Origin: Eubacterium sp.
GTDB lineage: Bacteria > Bacillota > Clostridia > Lachnospirales > Lachnospiraceae
NCBI GenBank assembly: GCA_017437905.1
Contig: JAFRWY010000046.1
Location: 1 to 64,000 of the forward strand
Direction of reading: 5' to 3'
DNA length: 64,000 nt
The notes beneath the pieces were generated by a model, which ran no database searches, had not been told where the DNA came from, and worked only from the letters and a program-made list of their open reading frames with translations. A program made the translations under genes and the position numbers. Below are positions 51,954-62,060 of the stretch, piece after piece. Within the stretch, counting starts at the first letter, position 1, and each line of letters opens with the position of its first letter.

Positions 51954-53441
51954 ATGAGTTTTTTATACAGAAGCACCAGAAATAAAAATGAGGCAGTAAC
52001 CGCATCCCAGGCTATCCTGATGGGTCTTGCGGAGCAGGGCGGACTTTTCGTACCGGACGAGATCCCGGTGATGGATCTTCCTTTGGAAGAACTGACAAAG
52101 AAGGATTACCGGGGGATCGCATATGAAGTGCTGAGCCGTATGCTGACAGACTATACGGAAGAGGAACTTTGGTACTGCATCAACGGTGCTTACGACAGCA
52201 AGTTCGATGACGAAAGGATCGCACCGCTGGTATCTCATCACGGGACGCATTTCCTGGAGCTTTTCCACGGAAAGACCATCGCATTTAAGGATATGGCTCT
52301 GTCTATCCTGCCGTATCTTATGACCACGGCTGCAAAGAAGAACAATTCCGATCAGGAGATCGTGATCCTCACCGCAACCTCCGGAGATACCGGAAAGGCT
52401 GCGCTGGCAGGTTTTGCGGATGTTCCGGGAACCAGGATTGCCGTATTCTATCCGAAGTCCGGCGTGAGCCCGATCCAGGAGAAGCAGATGGTGACCGAGC
52501 GTGGAAAGAATACCTTCGTGGCAGGCATCACCGGCAATTTCGATGATGCACAGACCGGCGTAAAGAAAATGTTCAGCGATCCGGAACTGGGTGCATATCT
52601 GGCAGAGAACGGCTTCCGGTTCTCCTCTGCCAATTCTATCAATATCGGCCGTCTCGTGCCGCAGATGGTTTATTACTACTATGCATACGCACAGCTGGTT
52701 CAGAGCGGAGAAATCAAAGTCGGCGACAAGATCAATATCGTCGTTCCGACAGGTAATTTCGGAAATATCCTGGCAGCATACTATGCATCCCTGATGGGAC
52801 TTCCGGTAAATAAATTTATCTGTGCATCCAATGACAATAAGGTTCTGTATGACTTCTTCACCACCGGTGTCTATGACCGGAACCGGGAGTTCATTCTGAC
52901 TTCTTCTCCGTCCATGGATATCCTGATCTCCAGCAATCTGGAGCGTCTGATCTATCGGATCGCCGGAAATGATGCAGAGAAGAATGCAGTCCTGATGAAG
53001 GAACTTTCCGAGACCGGAAAGTACACCATCACGGATGATATGAAGAAGGCTCTGGAGCAGTTCTACGGAAATTATGCGGATATGGATACCGTGGATGCCA
53101 CCATCCGGAAGATCTATGAGGAAGACGGATATATCATCGATACACATACGGCAGTGGCAGCGGCGGTCTATGACATGTACAAGACAGAGACCGGAGACAC
53201 AACTCCGACCGTGATCGCATCCACGGCAAGTCCCTACAAGTTTACGAGAAGCGTGATGACTGCGATAGATCCGGCCTACGACAGCAAGGAAGATTTCGAG
53301 CTGGTGGATAAGCTGGAGGAACTGTCCGGCGTTAAGGTTCCGCAGGCCATCGAGGACATCCGCAGCGCACCGGTACTGCATAAGACCGTGTGCGAGAAGG
53401 AAGAGATGGAATCGGTAGTAAAAGGATTCCTGGGGATCTAA
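51954..53441 (+). CDS. thrC: threonine synthase
   Basis: Converts O-phosphohomoserine to threonine with PLP. The 495-residue protein has the N-terminal signature LYRSTRN, the PLP Lys in HGKTIAFKDMALSIL, TATSGDTGKAAL and PTGNFGNILAAYYASLMG. AGGAGAATA precedes the ATG. It is apparently a single gene and has no T-box of its own. Confidence 0.97.
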   Translation: MSFLYRSTRNKNEAVTASQAILMGLAEQGGLFVPDEIPVMDLPLEELTKKDYRGIAYEVLSRMLTDYTEEELWYCINGAYDSKFDDERIAPLVSHHGTHFLELFHGKTIAFKDMALSILPYLMTTAAKKNNSDQEIVILTATSGDTGKAALAGFADVPGTRIAVFYPKSGVSPIQEKQMVTERGKNTFVAGITGNFDDAQTGVKKMFSDPELGAYLAENGFRFSSANSINIGRLVPQMVYYYYAYAQLVQSGEIKVGDKINIVVPTGNFGNILAAYYASLMGLPVNKFICASNDNKVLYDFFTTGVYDRNREFILTSSPSMDILISSNLERLIYRIAGNDAEKNAVLMKELSETGKYTITDDMKKALEQFYGNYADMDTVDATIRKIYEEDGYIIDTHTAVAAAVYDMYKTETGDTTPTVIASTASPYKFTRSVMTAIDPAYDSKEDFELVDKLEELSGVKVPQAIEDIRSAPVLHKTVCEKEEMESVVKGFLGI

Positions 53442-53660
53442 TCCCGTAATTCATTGATCTCACTCGTGCAAGCACGGTTCGATCATGAGGATATATATTC
53501 GTGCCCCGCAAACGGCGGCCGCGATCCTGCCGCACTACGTGCGTCAGTCGCACCTGCGGTGCTTATGATCACGGCGCACGTTGCGTCCTTGCTTCGCAAG
53601 GCTGTCCCGTAATTCATTGATCTCACCTGTGCAAGCACGGTTCGATCATGAATTACGGGA
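53442..53660. repeat. duplicated palindrome after thrC
   Basis: TCCCGTAATTCATTGATCTCAC...GCAAGCACGGTTCGATCATGA occurs at 53442-53487 and 53605-53650, offset 163 nt. The second copy closes as a full palindrome ending AATTACGGGA. The 120 nt between are GC-rich with further small hairpins and no gene. Confidence 0.7.
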
Positions 53661-53781
53661 CGGTCACGAATAATAACTTTATCGGCTGTTCATTGGTACC
53701 TTCCAGCTTTATCAAAACCGGGGCCGTTGCGAAAGAATCGTGAATTCTTTGGCGGGTGGCTCTGTGTCACCCGCTTTTTTT
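53660..53781 (+). promoter_or_regulatory. attenuator leader of the queuosine operon (candidate preQ1-type riboswitch)
   Basis: A leader with CGGC...GGCCG closing about 53684-53726, a small hairpin AAAGAAT/ATTCTTT (about 53732-53750) and a strong terminator GCGGGTG/CACCCGC (53752-53774) followed by eight T. The terminator ends 18 nt before queD. Placement before queD-queE-folE-queC suggests regulation by preQ1 or a related ligand. I do not recognise a known preQ1 consensus, so the aptamer class is unassigned. Confidence 0.5.
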
Positions 53782-53798
53782 ATGAAAGAAGGAATTAT

Positions 53799-54218
53799 AT
53801 GTATAAAATTCAGGTGAAAGGATGCTTCGACAGTGCGCATTTTCTGAAGGGATATGACGGAAAATGCTCAAATCTCCACGGCCATCGTTGGACCGTAGAG
53901 GCAGAACTTGGCAAAGAGGATCTGCAGGAAGCGGGCCAGTGCCGTGGAATGGTGCTGGACTTTTCGGATGTGAAGGATGTGCTCCGTGCGGAGACGAAAC
54001 GTCTGGATCACTGCCTTCTGATCGAAGAAGGAAGTCTGCGGGAGACGACGCTTGCGGCGCTGAAGGAAGAAAACTTCCGGATTCTGGAATTTCCGTTCCG
54101 GCCGACGGCCGAGAATCTGGCAAAGTATTTCTTTGATTACATGAAGGAGGCCGGTTGTCCGGTCTGTGCCGTCCGGGTGTATGAAACACCGAACAACTGT
54201 GCAACGTATGAGGAGTAA
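53799..54218 (+). CDS. queD: 6-carboxytetrahydropterin synthase
   Basis: Second step of the 7-deazaguanine pathway to queuosine: converts dihydroneopterin triphosphate to carboxytetrahydropterin. The 139-residue protein shows FDSAHFL and NLHGHRW (zinc His), a catalytic Cys in GKCSNLHGH and DFSDVKDVL. ATG 53799 follows AAGGAATT; the frame is open from 53727 but would run through the terminator. First gene of the que operon. Confidence 0.95.
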   Translation: MYKIQVKGCFDSAHFLKGYDGKCSNLHGHRWTVEAELGKEDLQEAGQCRGMVLDFSDVKDVLRAETKRLDHCLLIEEGSLRETTLAALKEENFRILEFPFRPTAENLAKYFFDYMKEAGCPVCAVRVYETPNNCATYEE

Positions 54219-54293
54219 GAGAAGTACGTGGAGTAAGAGAAGCAATATCCTGAACCCCGAAGGGGCGAAGGATATTGAAAAGGAGAAGATAAC

Positions 54294-54980
54294 TTGAGTC
54301 AGTTTCATGTGACGGAACGGTTCGTCAGTATCAACGGAGAAGCCCGAAGGGCCGGAGAACTAAGCTGCTTTATCCGGTTAGCCGGCTGCAACCTCCGATG
54401 CAACTACTGCGACACCCGCTGGTCCTGTGAGCCGGGGGTGGAGTCCGAACTGCTTTCCGCGGAAGAACTGCATACATGGGTACGGGATTGTGGGATTAAA
54501 AATGCGACACTTACCGGAGGAGAACCGCTTCTGGCTCCCGGAATCGAAGAACTGCTCCGGGAACTGGGAGAGGACGGGACACTCCGGATCGAAGTGGAGA
54601 CCAACGGAGCAGTGCCGCTGAAGCCGTTGATCGATATCCCCGGAAATATCAGCTACACCATGGATCTGAAATGCCCCGGCAGCGGCATGGCAGAGCATAT
54701 GTGCTGGGAGAATTATGAACTGCTCCGGCCGCAGGATACCGTGAAATGTGTTGTCAGTGACCGGAAGGATCTGGACTGGGTGAGAGAAAAACTCGGGGAA
54801 AGGAATCTGATCGGTGACGCAATCCGGAAGAATCATGTTGCGGTTTACATAAGTCCTGTATTCGGAAGGATCCGTCCGCTTGAGATCGTGGACTATATGA
54901 AGGAACACAGGATGAATGATGTGCGTCTGCAGCTGCAACTGCATAAATTCATTTGGGATCCCGGGAAGAAGGGTGTATGA
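54294..54980 (+). CDS. queE: 7-carboxy-7-deazaguanine synthase
   Basis: Radical SAM enzyme that contracts the pterin ring to CDG. The 228-residue protein starts at TTG 54294 with AAAGGAGAAG upstream. FVSINGEARRAGELSCFIRL leads to the cluster motif CNLRCNYCDT, whose first Cys spacing is typical of QueE. ATLTGGEPLL binds SAM. The preceding spacer carries a dispersed repeat half copy. Confidence 0.95.
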   Translation: MSQFHVTERFVSINGEARRAGELSCFIRLAGCNLRCNYCDTRWSCEPGVESELLSAEELHTWVRDCGIKNATLTGGEPLLAPGIEELLRELGEDGTLRIEVETNGAVPLKPLIDIPGNISYTMDLKCPGSGMAEHMCWENYELLRPQDTVKCVVSDRKDLDWVREKLGERNLIGDAIRKNHVAVYISPVFGRIRPLEIVDYMKEHRMNDVRLQLQLHKFIWDPGKKGV

Positions 54981-55140
54981 TGATATGCGATCCCCGGTGC
55001 GAAGCCCCCGGCTCCGGCATGGATCCGGCGCTGCCGGGCGGGCAGGGAATGCATTTACCATACAAAACAGGAGGATCCCGGCACGAGGATGAAGTGACGG
55101 GATAATTCAGAATGAGGGAATTAAAAAGGAGAAACAGGCG

Positions 55141-55716
55141 ATGAGTATGGATCTGGAAAAGATCAGGGAGCATGTAAGAGGAATCCTGGAAGCAATCGGT
55201 GAAGATCCGGACCGTCCGGGCCTGGCGGAGACGCCGGACCGTGTGGCACGGATGTATCAGGAGGTCTTTGAGGGAATTCAGTATAGCAATGATGATATCG
55301 CGGCGATGTTCAACAAGACCTTCCCCATCACGGAGGGAACGAAGAAGGACATCGTTCTTGTGCGTGACATCAGTGCCTTCAGTTACTGCGAGCACCATAT
55401 GGCGCTGATGTACGATATGAAGATTTCCGTTGCGTATGTTCCGACGGACCGAGTCATCGGGATCAGCAAGATCGCCCGGGTGGCGGACATGGTCTGCAAG
55501 CGCCTGCAGCTGCAGGAGCGGATCGGTGCCGATATTGCCGAGATCATCGGGAAGATCGCGGGAACCGAGGATGTGGCGGTTCTTATTTCCGGAAACCACA
55601 GCTGCATGACGGCAAGGGGAATCAAGAACATGACCTCTGAGACGGTAACGCTGACCGTACGGGGTGCCTTTGAGACGGATCACAGCCTGAAGGAGCAGAT
55701 TCTCGCGCTGCGTTAA
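55141..55716 (+). CDS. folE: GTP cyclohydrolase I
   Basis: Opens GTP to dihydroneopterin triphosphate, the first step for folate and queuosine. The 191-residue enzyme has [13 protein letters not shown], the zinc Cys/His in [18 protein letters not shown] and SCMTARGI. Placement inside the que operon suggests it feeds queuosine; a folate role is also possible. AAAAAGGAGAAAC precedes the ATG. The 160-nt spacer before it contains no gene. Confidence 0.96.
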   Translation: MSMDLEKIREHVRGILEAIGEDPDRPGLAETPDRVARMYQEVFEGIQYSNDDIAAMFNKTFPITEGTKKDIVLVRDISAFSYCEHHMALMYDMKISVAYVPTDRVIGISKIARVADMVCKRLQLQERIGADIAEIIGKIAGTEDVAVLISGNHSCMTARGIKNMTSETVTLTVRGAFETDHSLKEQILALR

Positions 55717-55787
55717 GAACGTCATCCCGAGCACAAGGTGCGGAGGATCTCATATCGAAGTATTATATGAATATGGGAGAAAAGAAG

Positions 55788-56465
55788 ATGAAGAACAAAG
55801 AAAAAGCCCTGGTGGTTTTCAGCGGCGGACAGGATTCGACAACCTGTCTTCTCTATGCGCTGAATCACTACAAGGAAGCGGAGGCCATATCCTTTGATTA
55901 TGGCCAGAGACATAAGAAGGAACTGGAATGCGCGGCAGCCATCGCAAAAAGGCTTGAGGTGAAGCATACGATCCTGGATCTTTCGGAGCTGAACCGATTG
56001 GCACCGAATTCACTGACCCGCGAGGATATTCCGGTGGATACGGATGCACCGGAGGAAGGAACCCCGAATTCCTTTGTGGAAGGACGAAATCTGCTGTTCC
56101 TTACCTATGCGGCCATTTATGCGAAGACCCATGGGATCACGGATATTCTGACCGGCGTTTCCCAGAGTGATTTCTCCGGTTATCCGGATTGCAGGGACAT
56201 TTTCATCAAGTCCCTGAACACCACGCTGAATCTGGCCATGGAATACGAATTCGACATCATCACACCGCTGATGTGGATCGATAAGGAAGAGACCTGGGCC
56301 CTGGCGGATGAACTGGGCGGGTTTGAACTGGTGCGGGATATGACCCTCACATGTTATAACGGCATTATAGGCGAAGGCTGTGGCAACTGTCCGGCCTGCA
56401 AACTGAGAAAGAGAGGATATGACAACTATGTCGCAAAAAAACATGATCTTCATCGTGAATCCTAA
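55788..56465 (+). CDS. queC: 7-cyano-7-deazaguanine synthase
   Basis: ATP-dependent conversion of CDG to preQ0. The PP-loop [10 protein letters not shown] starts near residue 10; [12 protein letters not shown] and [11 protein letters not shown] follow; the zinc site is [14 protein letters not shown] near the C-terminus. The frame opens at ATG 55767, but ATG 55788 is preceded by GGGAGAAAAG and gives the usual short N-terminus. Last que gene; the next gene starts inside its 3' end. Confidence 0.95.
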   Translation: MKNKEKALVVFSGGQDSTTCLLYALNHYKEAEAISFDYGQRHKKELECAAAIAKRLEVKHTILDLSELNRLAPNSLTREDIPVDTDAPEEGTPNSFVEGRNLLFLTYAAIYAKTHGITDILTGVSQSDFSGYPDCRDIFIKSLNTTLNLAMEYEFDIITPLMWIDKEETWALADELGGFELVRDMTLTCYNGIIGEGCGNCPACKLRKRGYDNYVAKKHDLHRES

Positions 56466-57408
56466 GGCAGGAAAGAATCAGCTGAAGACGAAAATGGTGG
56501 AGGTCGTGGACGAGTTCTCCCGTGCCGGATACCATGTGGAGGTTTATACCACCAAGTCCGCAGAGGATGCGGAGCAGCATATCTATGATGTGGGAGATCT
56601 GCATGATCTGATCGTCATTTCCGGCGGAGACGGATCCCTGGATAATGCGGTTACAGGCATCATGCGTCTGAAGCAGAAGACCGATAAGGTACCGCCCCTC
56701 GGTTATATTCCCTGCGGATCCACCAACGATTATGCCAAGAGTCTCTGCATCAGCCTGAAGCCGGAGATCGCAGCGAGACAGGTGGTAAACGGGCTTCCCT
56801 GTCCGGTGGACATCGGACGTCTGGGAGAACACCATTTTATCTATGTGGCGGCATTCGGACTTTTTACGAAGGCATCCTATGATACGCCCCGTAAGCTGAA
56901 GGCGGTTCTCGGCCACGGCGCATATATGCTGTCGGCGGCAAAGGAACTGACCAGCGTAAAGACCTATCGTCTGAAGGCATCCTTTGACGGACGGATCATC
57001 ACCGGAGAGTTCATCTACGGACAGGTGACCAACTCCCGTTCCGTTGGCGGATTCCGTGCAGTAGGACTTCGGGATATGTCCTTCCATGACGGGGAATTCG
57101 AGTGCGTATTTATCAGAAAACCGAAGAACCCGGTGGAACTGGAGCGGATCCTGCAGGCGGTTGTAACGAATAAGCCGATGGAGGATTATATCGTTTATGA
57201 ACGGGCGAAGACCGTGAAGGTGGAAGGCATTGAGGAGATTCCCTGGACCGTGGACGGCGAGTTTGCCGGAGATATCAAAAAAGCAAGGGTGGATAACCTG
57301 CACAATGAAGTGACCCTGATGCTGGGAGACCTTACCACCTACGGAGATCCGGAGACGGAGGCCCTGGTTCCGGTCGGAGTCAAGAAGGCACATCTTTTAT
57401 CAAGGTAA
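56428..57408 (+). CDS. DagK/YegS-type lipid kinase
   Basis: A diacylglycerol-kinase-like protein of about 326 residues. [11 protein letters not shown] opens the domain, [15 protein letters not shown] binds ATP, and [15 protein letters not shown] is the second conserved loop. The C-terminal [10 protein letters not shown] is typical. ATG 56419 opens the frame, but ATG 56428 has better spacing from GAGAGG. It overlaps queC out of frame by about 38 nt. Functional link to queuosine is unlikely. Confidence 0.93.
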   Translation: MSQKNMIFIVNPKAGKNQLKTKMVEVVDEFSRAGYHVEVYTTKSAEDAEQHIYDVGDLHDLIVISGGDGSLDNAVTGIMRLKQKTDKVPPLGYIPCGSTNDYAKSLCISLKPEIAARQVVNGLPCPVDIGRLGEHHFIYVAAFGLFTKASYDTPRKLKAVLGHGAYMLSAAKELTSVKTYRLKASFDGRIITGEFIYGQVTNSRSVGGFRAVGLRDMSFHDGEFECVFIRKPKNPVELERILQAVVTNKPMEDYIVYERAKTVKVEGIEEIPWTVDGEFAGDIKKARVDNLHNEVTLMLGDLTTYGDPETEALVPVGVKKAHLLSR

Positions 57409-57532
57409 AATAGCAATAATAGAAAACATACCTGCGACATTTTGATCACCATTTGATATACTTGGAGTATGACAACCGGACACCGACTGAGAGTACTGAC
57501 GATATACCATGGAGTTTTAGGAGGTATTTTGT

Positions 57533-58654
57533 ATGAGCATTGATCTTGGTAAGATGCCGAAGCTGGGGTTTGGACTTATGCGTCTGCCGACGAAGAACGG
57601 CGTGATCGAGCATGAGCGGGTTTGTGATATGGTTGACCGTTATATGAAAGCGGGGATGAACTACTTCGATACTGCTTACGTATATCATGGCGGGAAGTCG
57701 GAGGTTGCTGCAAGAGAGGCACTTGTAAAGCGTTATCCGAGAGACAGCTTTATGATCGCGACAAAACTTCCTGCGTGGGAGATCCATAAGGCAGAGGATG
57801 TGGAGCGGATCTTCAACGAGCAGCTGGAGCGCGCAGGGGTTGATTATTTTGATTTCTATCTGCTGCATTCCATCGAGGATGGAGGTAACTATGACACCTA
57901 TGTAAAGTATGACTGCTTTGACTGGTGCATGCAGCGGAAGGCGGAAGGAAAGATCAAACATTTCGGTTTCTCTTTCCACGGAAGTCCGGAGCTTCTCCGG
58001 GAGATCGTGGATCAGCATCCGGAGGTGGAGTTCGTTCAGATCCAGCTGAATTATCTGGATCTGACGAATCCGGTGGTTCGTTCCGGAGAACTGTACGAGA
58101 TCCTGGCGGAGAGGGGGATCCCCATTATCATCATGGAGCCGGTACGTGGCGGTATGCTTGCAAATATGCCGCCGGAGACGGAGGCAAAGTTCAAGGCAAG
58201 ACAGCCGGAGAAATCGGTTGCGTCCTGGGCCCTTCGTTTCGTGGGTTCCCTTCCGGGAGTCATGACGATCCTGTCCGGTATGTCCACCGAGGACCAGATG
58301 AATGATAATATCGGCACATTTACGGATTTTGAGCCTCTGGCGGAGGACGAGAAGACCATCATCGAGGAGGTGGCCGCGGAACTGCTCAGTGTACCGCAGA
58401 TCGGTTGTACCGCCTGCAAGTACTGTGTGGACGGCTGCCCGATGAAGATCATCATTCCGGATGTGTTCCGTACGATCAATACCCTCAGAAGATATCCGGA
58501 TGACTGGCGTTCCAAGAACTTTTATTCCGGGTTGGTCAGCCGGAGCGGTAAGGCTTCCGATTGTATCAACTGCGGCCAGTGCGAACGTGTATGTCCGCAG
58601 CATCTGCCGATTCCGGAGCTGATGCAGGAAGCAGCGGAAATACTGGACAAATAG
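57533..58654 (+). CDS. aldo/keto reductase with C-terminal 4Fe-4S domain
   Basis: A 373-residue protein. The N-terminal TIM barrel has KLGFGLMRLP, FDTAYVYHGGKSE (catalytic Asp/Tyr) and IATKLPAW (Lys). The C-terminal third adds ferredoxin-like CTACKYCVDGCP and CINCGQCERVCP, enough for two clusters. Such proteins are common in anaerobes and may take electrons from ferredoxin; the substrate is unknown. TAGGAGGT precedes the ATG. Confidence 0.93.
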   Translation: MSIDLGKMPKLGFGLMRLPTKNGVIEHERVCDMVDRYMKAGMNYFDTAYVYHGGKSEVAAREALVKRYPRDSFMIATKLPAWEIHKAEDVERIFNEQLERAGVDYFDFYLLHSIEDGGNYDTYVKYDCFDWCMQRKAEGKIKHFGFSFHGSPELLREIVDQHPEVEFVQIQLNYLDLTNPVVRSGELYEILAERGIPIIIMEPVRGGMLANMPPETEAKFKARQPEKSVASWALRFVGSLPGVMTILSGMSTEDQMNDNIGTFTDFEPLAEDEKTIIEEVAAELLSVPQIGCTACKYCVDGCPMKIIIPDVFRTINTLRRYPDDWRSKNFYSGLVSRSGKASDCINCGQCERVCPQHLPIPELMQEAAEILDK

Positions 58655-58716
58655 GCGTTGCACCGGAGTCGGGATCCGGACAGATGCCATGAGGGAAGCT
58701 TTTCGGTGATCGGAAA

Positions 58717-59244
58717 ATGCATTCCCGGACTATGAATTACGGAGAAGAAGAGACATTGGATCAAAGAAGAATAGATTTGGCCCGTGAGGAGGACCGTGCT
58801 GAAATCCTGGCCCTGTACCGTGCCCAGATCGGACGGGAGTTCTGTCCGTGGACCGAGCATTATCCGTCGGATGAGGAGATCACCTTCGATCTCTCCCGTG
58901 ACGCATTGTTCGTCATGCGGGAGGAAGGACGGATCATAGCTGCGGTTTCGCTGGAGGAGGATCCCCAGGTGGATGCGCTTCCCTGTTGGACGCCCGAGCT
59001 GCAGCCCGGCGGAGAGATCGCCCGTGTGGCCGTACACCCGGATTTCCAGAATCAGGGGATCGCCCGGCAGATGGTGCAGTTCGGACTGGACCGCCTGAAG
59101 GAGCGGGGATACAGGAGCTTCCACGGCATCGTGAACCGTCTGAACGAAAAGGCCCTTCGGTCCTACGCGGTTTTCGGTTTCCGGAAACTGGGCGAGTGTG
59201 AAATGTATGAGCAGTCATTTTACTGCTATGAATTAAAACTGTAA
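58717..59244 (+). CDS. GNAT-family N-acetyltransferase
   Basis: A 175-residue protein from ATG 58717. The acetyl-CoA motif is IARVAVHPDFQNQGIARQMVQ near residue 105, followed by GIVNRLNEKALRSYAVFGF near the C-terminus. The start is uncertain: ATG 58732 and TTG 58756 (after GGAGAAGAAG) fit the domain equally well. Substrate unknown. Confidence 0.88.
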   Translation: MHSRTMNYGEEETLDQRRIDLAREEDRAEILALYRAQIGREFCPWTEHYPSDEEITFDLSRDALFVMREEGRIIAAVSLEEDPQVDALPCWTPELQPGGEIARVAVHPDFQNQGIARQMVQFGLDRLKERGYRSFHGIVNRLNEKALRSYAVFGFRKLGECEMYEQSFYCYELKL

Positions 59245-59326
59245 AACCTCATGAAAGGGAAAAACGTTCCGTAGGGGTCTATGTGCTTCGGGCCGCCGGA
59301 TCATCTGTCCCCGGAACAAAGTAAAA

Positions 59327-59374
59327 CAGGAAGGTGCAAATGTGTAATACAACATTTGTACCTTCCTGCTTTTA
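59327..59374. terminator. bidirectional terminator between GNAT and CotH-like genes
   Basis: CAGGAAGGTGCAAATGT pairs with ACATTTGTACCTTCCTG (one mismatch region), followed by CTTTTAT on the plus strand and preceded by an A-rich run for the minus strand. A second 13-bp perfect inverted repeat (59421-59433 with 59455-59467) overlaps the cotH-like stop codon. Confidence 0.8.
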
Positions 59375-59465
59375 TATGCTGCGGGTTTCCTTACCCGCCT
59401 GTTTACACCCGGGGATCCGGGATGAAGGATAACGTGAGAAGAAGCAGTCGGAGGGTTATCCTTCA

Positions 59466-61481
59466 TCAGGGTTCGGTTGCGGCTTCGGTGGTTTTATCCT
59501 TACTGTCTTTATTCTTTCCGCCATTTCCGCCGGGGCCGAAATTCATACCGCCCATACCGTCCTTACCACCGCCCTGGCTGCCCATGTCCTTTACATTCAG
59601 GCCACTGCCGTCCAGCTGATCTTCGGATTTCTGATCCGTGGTGGAGGCGGAGAGGGTGCCGTCCAGCTGCTTCCGGATGCTTTCGCTCCGAAGACTGCAG
59701 AAGGACTTCAGGGTTTCGTATGCCTTTGTAAACTCATCTGCGGTATAAAATGCGGATGCATCCTTCTCCACATAGGGTTTGATCATATTATAGACCCGGT
59801 CGATCTCTGCCGCACAGGCTCCGTTCTCGAAATAGTTCTTCAGAAGTTCATCATAAACTTCGTGATATTTCTGCAGGTATTCCTCGTTGTTGGCAATCCA
59901 AGCCCACATGGGACGGGAGTCGGTGGTGGAACCGGAGAGCGGAGTGTCGATGCCCGTGTTGATCAGGGAAGTTGCATCATCGCCACCCGGCATGCTGCCG
60001 GCTTCCGGATCGGGCGTGGCTGCCGTATCACCGTTTTCTTTGTTTTCATTATTTCCGGCTGTGGGCATCCTGTCGCCGCCTCCGCCGCCGAAACCGCCGA
60101 AGGCAAGGTTATAATCCCAGGGGATCATGGACAGCTTACCGTCATTTTCATAGAGATAGTAATTATGGAGCATCGTTCCGGTGTAACTGTCATAGTTAAT
60201 GACAAAATTATGGGCTGCGAAGTAGCGGATCACGGAATCCGTGTCCAGGCAGCTTTCAGGGTCGGTTCCTTCCGACAGCTGCTTCAGGGCGCTGATCACG
60301 CGCTTCTCGTCCTCTTCGGTTGCATCGGTTTCCGCATTCTCGAAAATGTCGGAATAACTGTCGATCTTATCGTCTGTGTATACAAGGGATGCTCCGCTGT
60401 TGGAATTTCCGAAGCCGCCGAAACCACCCTGTCCGCCGAAACCGCCTTTTCCGCCGCGGCCTTTGGAATCCTTCTGATCTTTCTGTTCGGTGGTGTCTGT
60501 ATCATCGGAGGATGACTGGTCTGTTTCCGGCATTTGTCCGTTCTGGGGGAAGTTCGCTCCGTCGGGAGGGGTCATACCTTCGGGCATCTCACCGTTTCCG
60601 GGGAAGTTCGCCCCGTCAGGAGGAGTCATGCCTTCGGGCATCTGCCCATTCTGCGGGAAGTTCGCCCTGTCGGGAGGAGTCATTCCTTCGGGCATCTCAC
60701 CGTTTCCGGGGAAGTTCGCCCCGTCAGGAGGAGTCATGCCTTCGGGCATCTGCCCGTTACCCATTTTACCCATGTTGTTCAGGGCTTCCGATTCCGGCTT
60801 GTAGAGATCGCCTTCCCCGTCGGTATTTCTGGCCAGGAAGCTTTCATCTACCTCCTCCACGGCCAGATAAAGTCCGAAGGATTCGCCGTTGACCGAAAGG
60901 TGTACGTAACTGGCGAGAGACGCATCTGCACCTGCCGCCCGGAAGATCTGATAGGAGAGGTAGTCCTTCATGTAGGTGGCATCGGCGTAAAGGTTGTTCA
61001 GGTTCAGCTTCTGCATGCCGTAGTAGGTCTGATCATCTACGTACTTGCCGAAGTTCAGCTTGAAGGAATACCGGTCCGAATCCGGGTCTGAAGCAACGGA
61101 GGAGAGACTGGTATTCCCTTTGGTTGCGAAGGATACCTCGTTCAGGGTCTCGCCGTCGATGGTGACATTTGTTTTATACTTTGTTTTGGCGGTTGGATTG
61201 GCTTTCAGATCCGCCCAGTCCTCCTCGGAGATCTCGATGTTGATCTCATGCACATAGGAGGTGTCGAATATCTTATCTGCATAAGAGCTGTCGGTGATCG
61301 CGGCTTTCGCCTCTTTTTTGTCCTCTTTCTTCTCACTCGTTGCAGAGACCGGCTCCGTTGTGACACTGCCGGTACCGGATGCAGACTCCGTGGTATCCGT
61401 ATCTTCGGTCTTTCCGCAGCCGGCAGCTGCAAGTGTCAGTGCGCCGGCCAGAAGTAGTGTGAGGGTTCTTTTCCTGTTCAT
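59466..61481 (-). CDS. CotH-like kinase-family lipoprotein
   Basis: A 671-residue lipoprotein (lipobox near AAAGC, Cys22). A Ser/Thr-rich linker leads into the CotH fold: EINIEISEEDWADLKANP, FKLNFGKYVDDQTYYG, NLYADATYMKDYLSYQIFR, VNGESFGLYLAVEEVDESF, and SMIPWDYNLAFGG with the conserved Asp. An insert after LYKPES carries four to five 18-residue repeats NG(Q/E)MPEGMTPPDxANFP. Glycine-rich stretches occur before and after. Spore-coat CotH is a protein kinase; this exported form may instead modify or bind surface structures. Last gene of the minus-strand cluster. Confidence 0.88.
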   Translation of the reverse strand: MNRKRTLTLLLAGALTLAAAGCGKTEDTDTTESASGTGSVTTEPVSATSEKKEDKKEAKAAITDSSYADKIFDTSYVHEINIEISEEDWADLKANPTAKTKYKTNVTIDGETLNEVSFATKGNTSLSSVASDPDSDRYSFKLNFGKYVDDQTYYGMQKLNLNNLYADATYMKDYLSYQIFRAAGADASLASYVHLSVNGESFGLYLAVEEVDESFLARNTDGEGDLYKPESEALNNMGKMGNGQMPEGMTPPDGANFPGNGEMPEGMTPPDRANFPQNGQMPEGMTPPDGANFPGNGEMPEGMTPPDGANFPQNGQMPETDQSSSDDTDTTEQKDQKDSKGRGGKGGFGGQGGFGGFGNSNSGASLVYTDDKIDSYSDIFENAETDATEEDEKRVISALKQLSEGTDPESCLDTDSVIRYFAAHNFVINYDSYTGTMLHNYYLYENDGKLSMIPWDYNLAFGGFGGGGGDRMPTAGNNENKENGDTAATPDPEAGSMPGGDDATSLINTGIDTPLSGSTTDSRPMWAWIANNEEYLQKYHEVYDELLKNYFENGACAAEIDRVYNMIKPYVEKDASAFYTADEFTKAYETLKSFCSLRSESIRKQLDGTLSASTTDQKSEDQLDGSGLNVKDMGSQGGGKDGMGGMNFGPGGNGGKNKDSKDKTTEAATEP

Positions 61482-61592
61482 GGGAAACTCCTTTCAGGAT
61501 GTCTGTCTTCATGCAAAAAAGAATAATCAAAGAACCTTAAAATAACTTGAAATTTATGTTCAGAACTACGGCCCGGATCGGAATAATGTCAG

Positions 61593-62060
61593 CTAAAGCT
61601 GATCCGAATCCTGCACCAGGTCCCGGGAGAGAGACCTGATATGGTTATGATCCCGCCGGTACCGGATGATATAACAGAGGATCCCGGCGAACCAGAGGGC
61701 TGCGCCGAAGATCATAAGTCCCGTCTGAAACACGGAGGAAGTGCCTGCAATCTCGAAGACACCCCGCATCATACTGCTGACCGTGAGTGCTGCCACGCTC
61801 GAATTGTACAGATTTAACGTGAGCCGGTCGGGCTTCGGAAGGGCATGGTCCAGAAAGAGCCAGAGAGCCGGGAAAACCCCCAAAAGCAGCGGCCACAGGA
61901 AGAGGAAGGTCATAAAGGGCGAACGCACATTGTGGGAGAAGCGGTCATAGATCAGAAATACCACAAGGCAGAAGATGCTGATGCAAAGATAAATGATCAG
62001 ACCGCGCCGCAGGTTCAGGGAAGGTTGCATTTCCTTAGTATCCGATGTATACAATATCAC
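61593..62060 (-). CDS. small four-helix membrane protein
   Basis: A 155-residue protein, family not recognised. Four hydrophobic helices (about 20-42, 48-70, 85-105, 110-132) and a basic C-terminus. GTG at 62058-62060 has AAAGGAG five nucleotides upstream; an internal ATG ten codons later is an alternative. It overlaps the phosphodiester glycosidase stop by 26 nt, indicating coupling. Confidence 0.7.
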   Translation of the reverse strand: MILYTSDTKEMQPSLNLRRGLIIYLCISIFCLVVFLIYDRFSHNVRSPFMTFLFLWPLLLGVFPALWLFLDHALPKPDRLTLNLYNSSVAALTVSSMMRGVFEIAGTSSVFQTGLMIFGAALWFAGILCYIIRYRRDHNHIRSLSRDLVQDSDQL

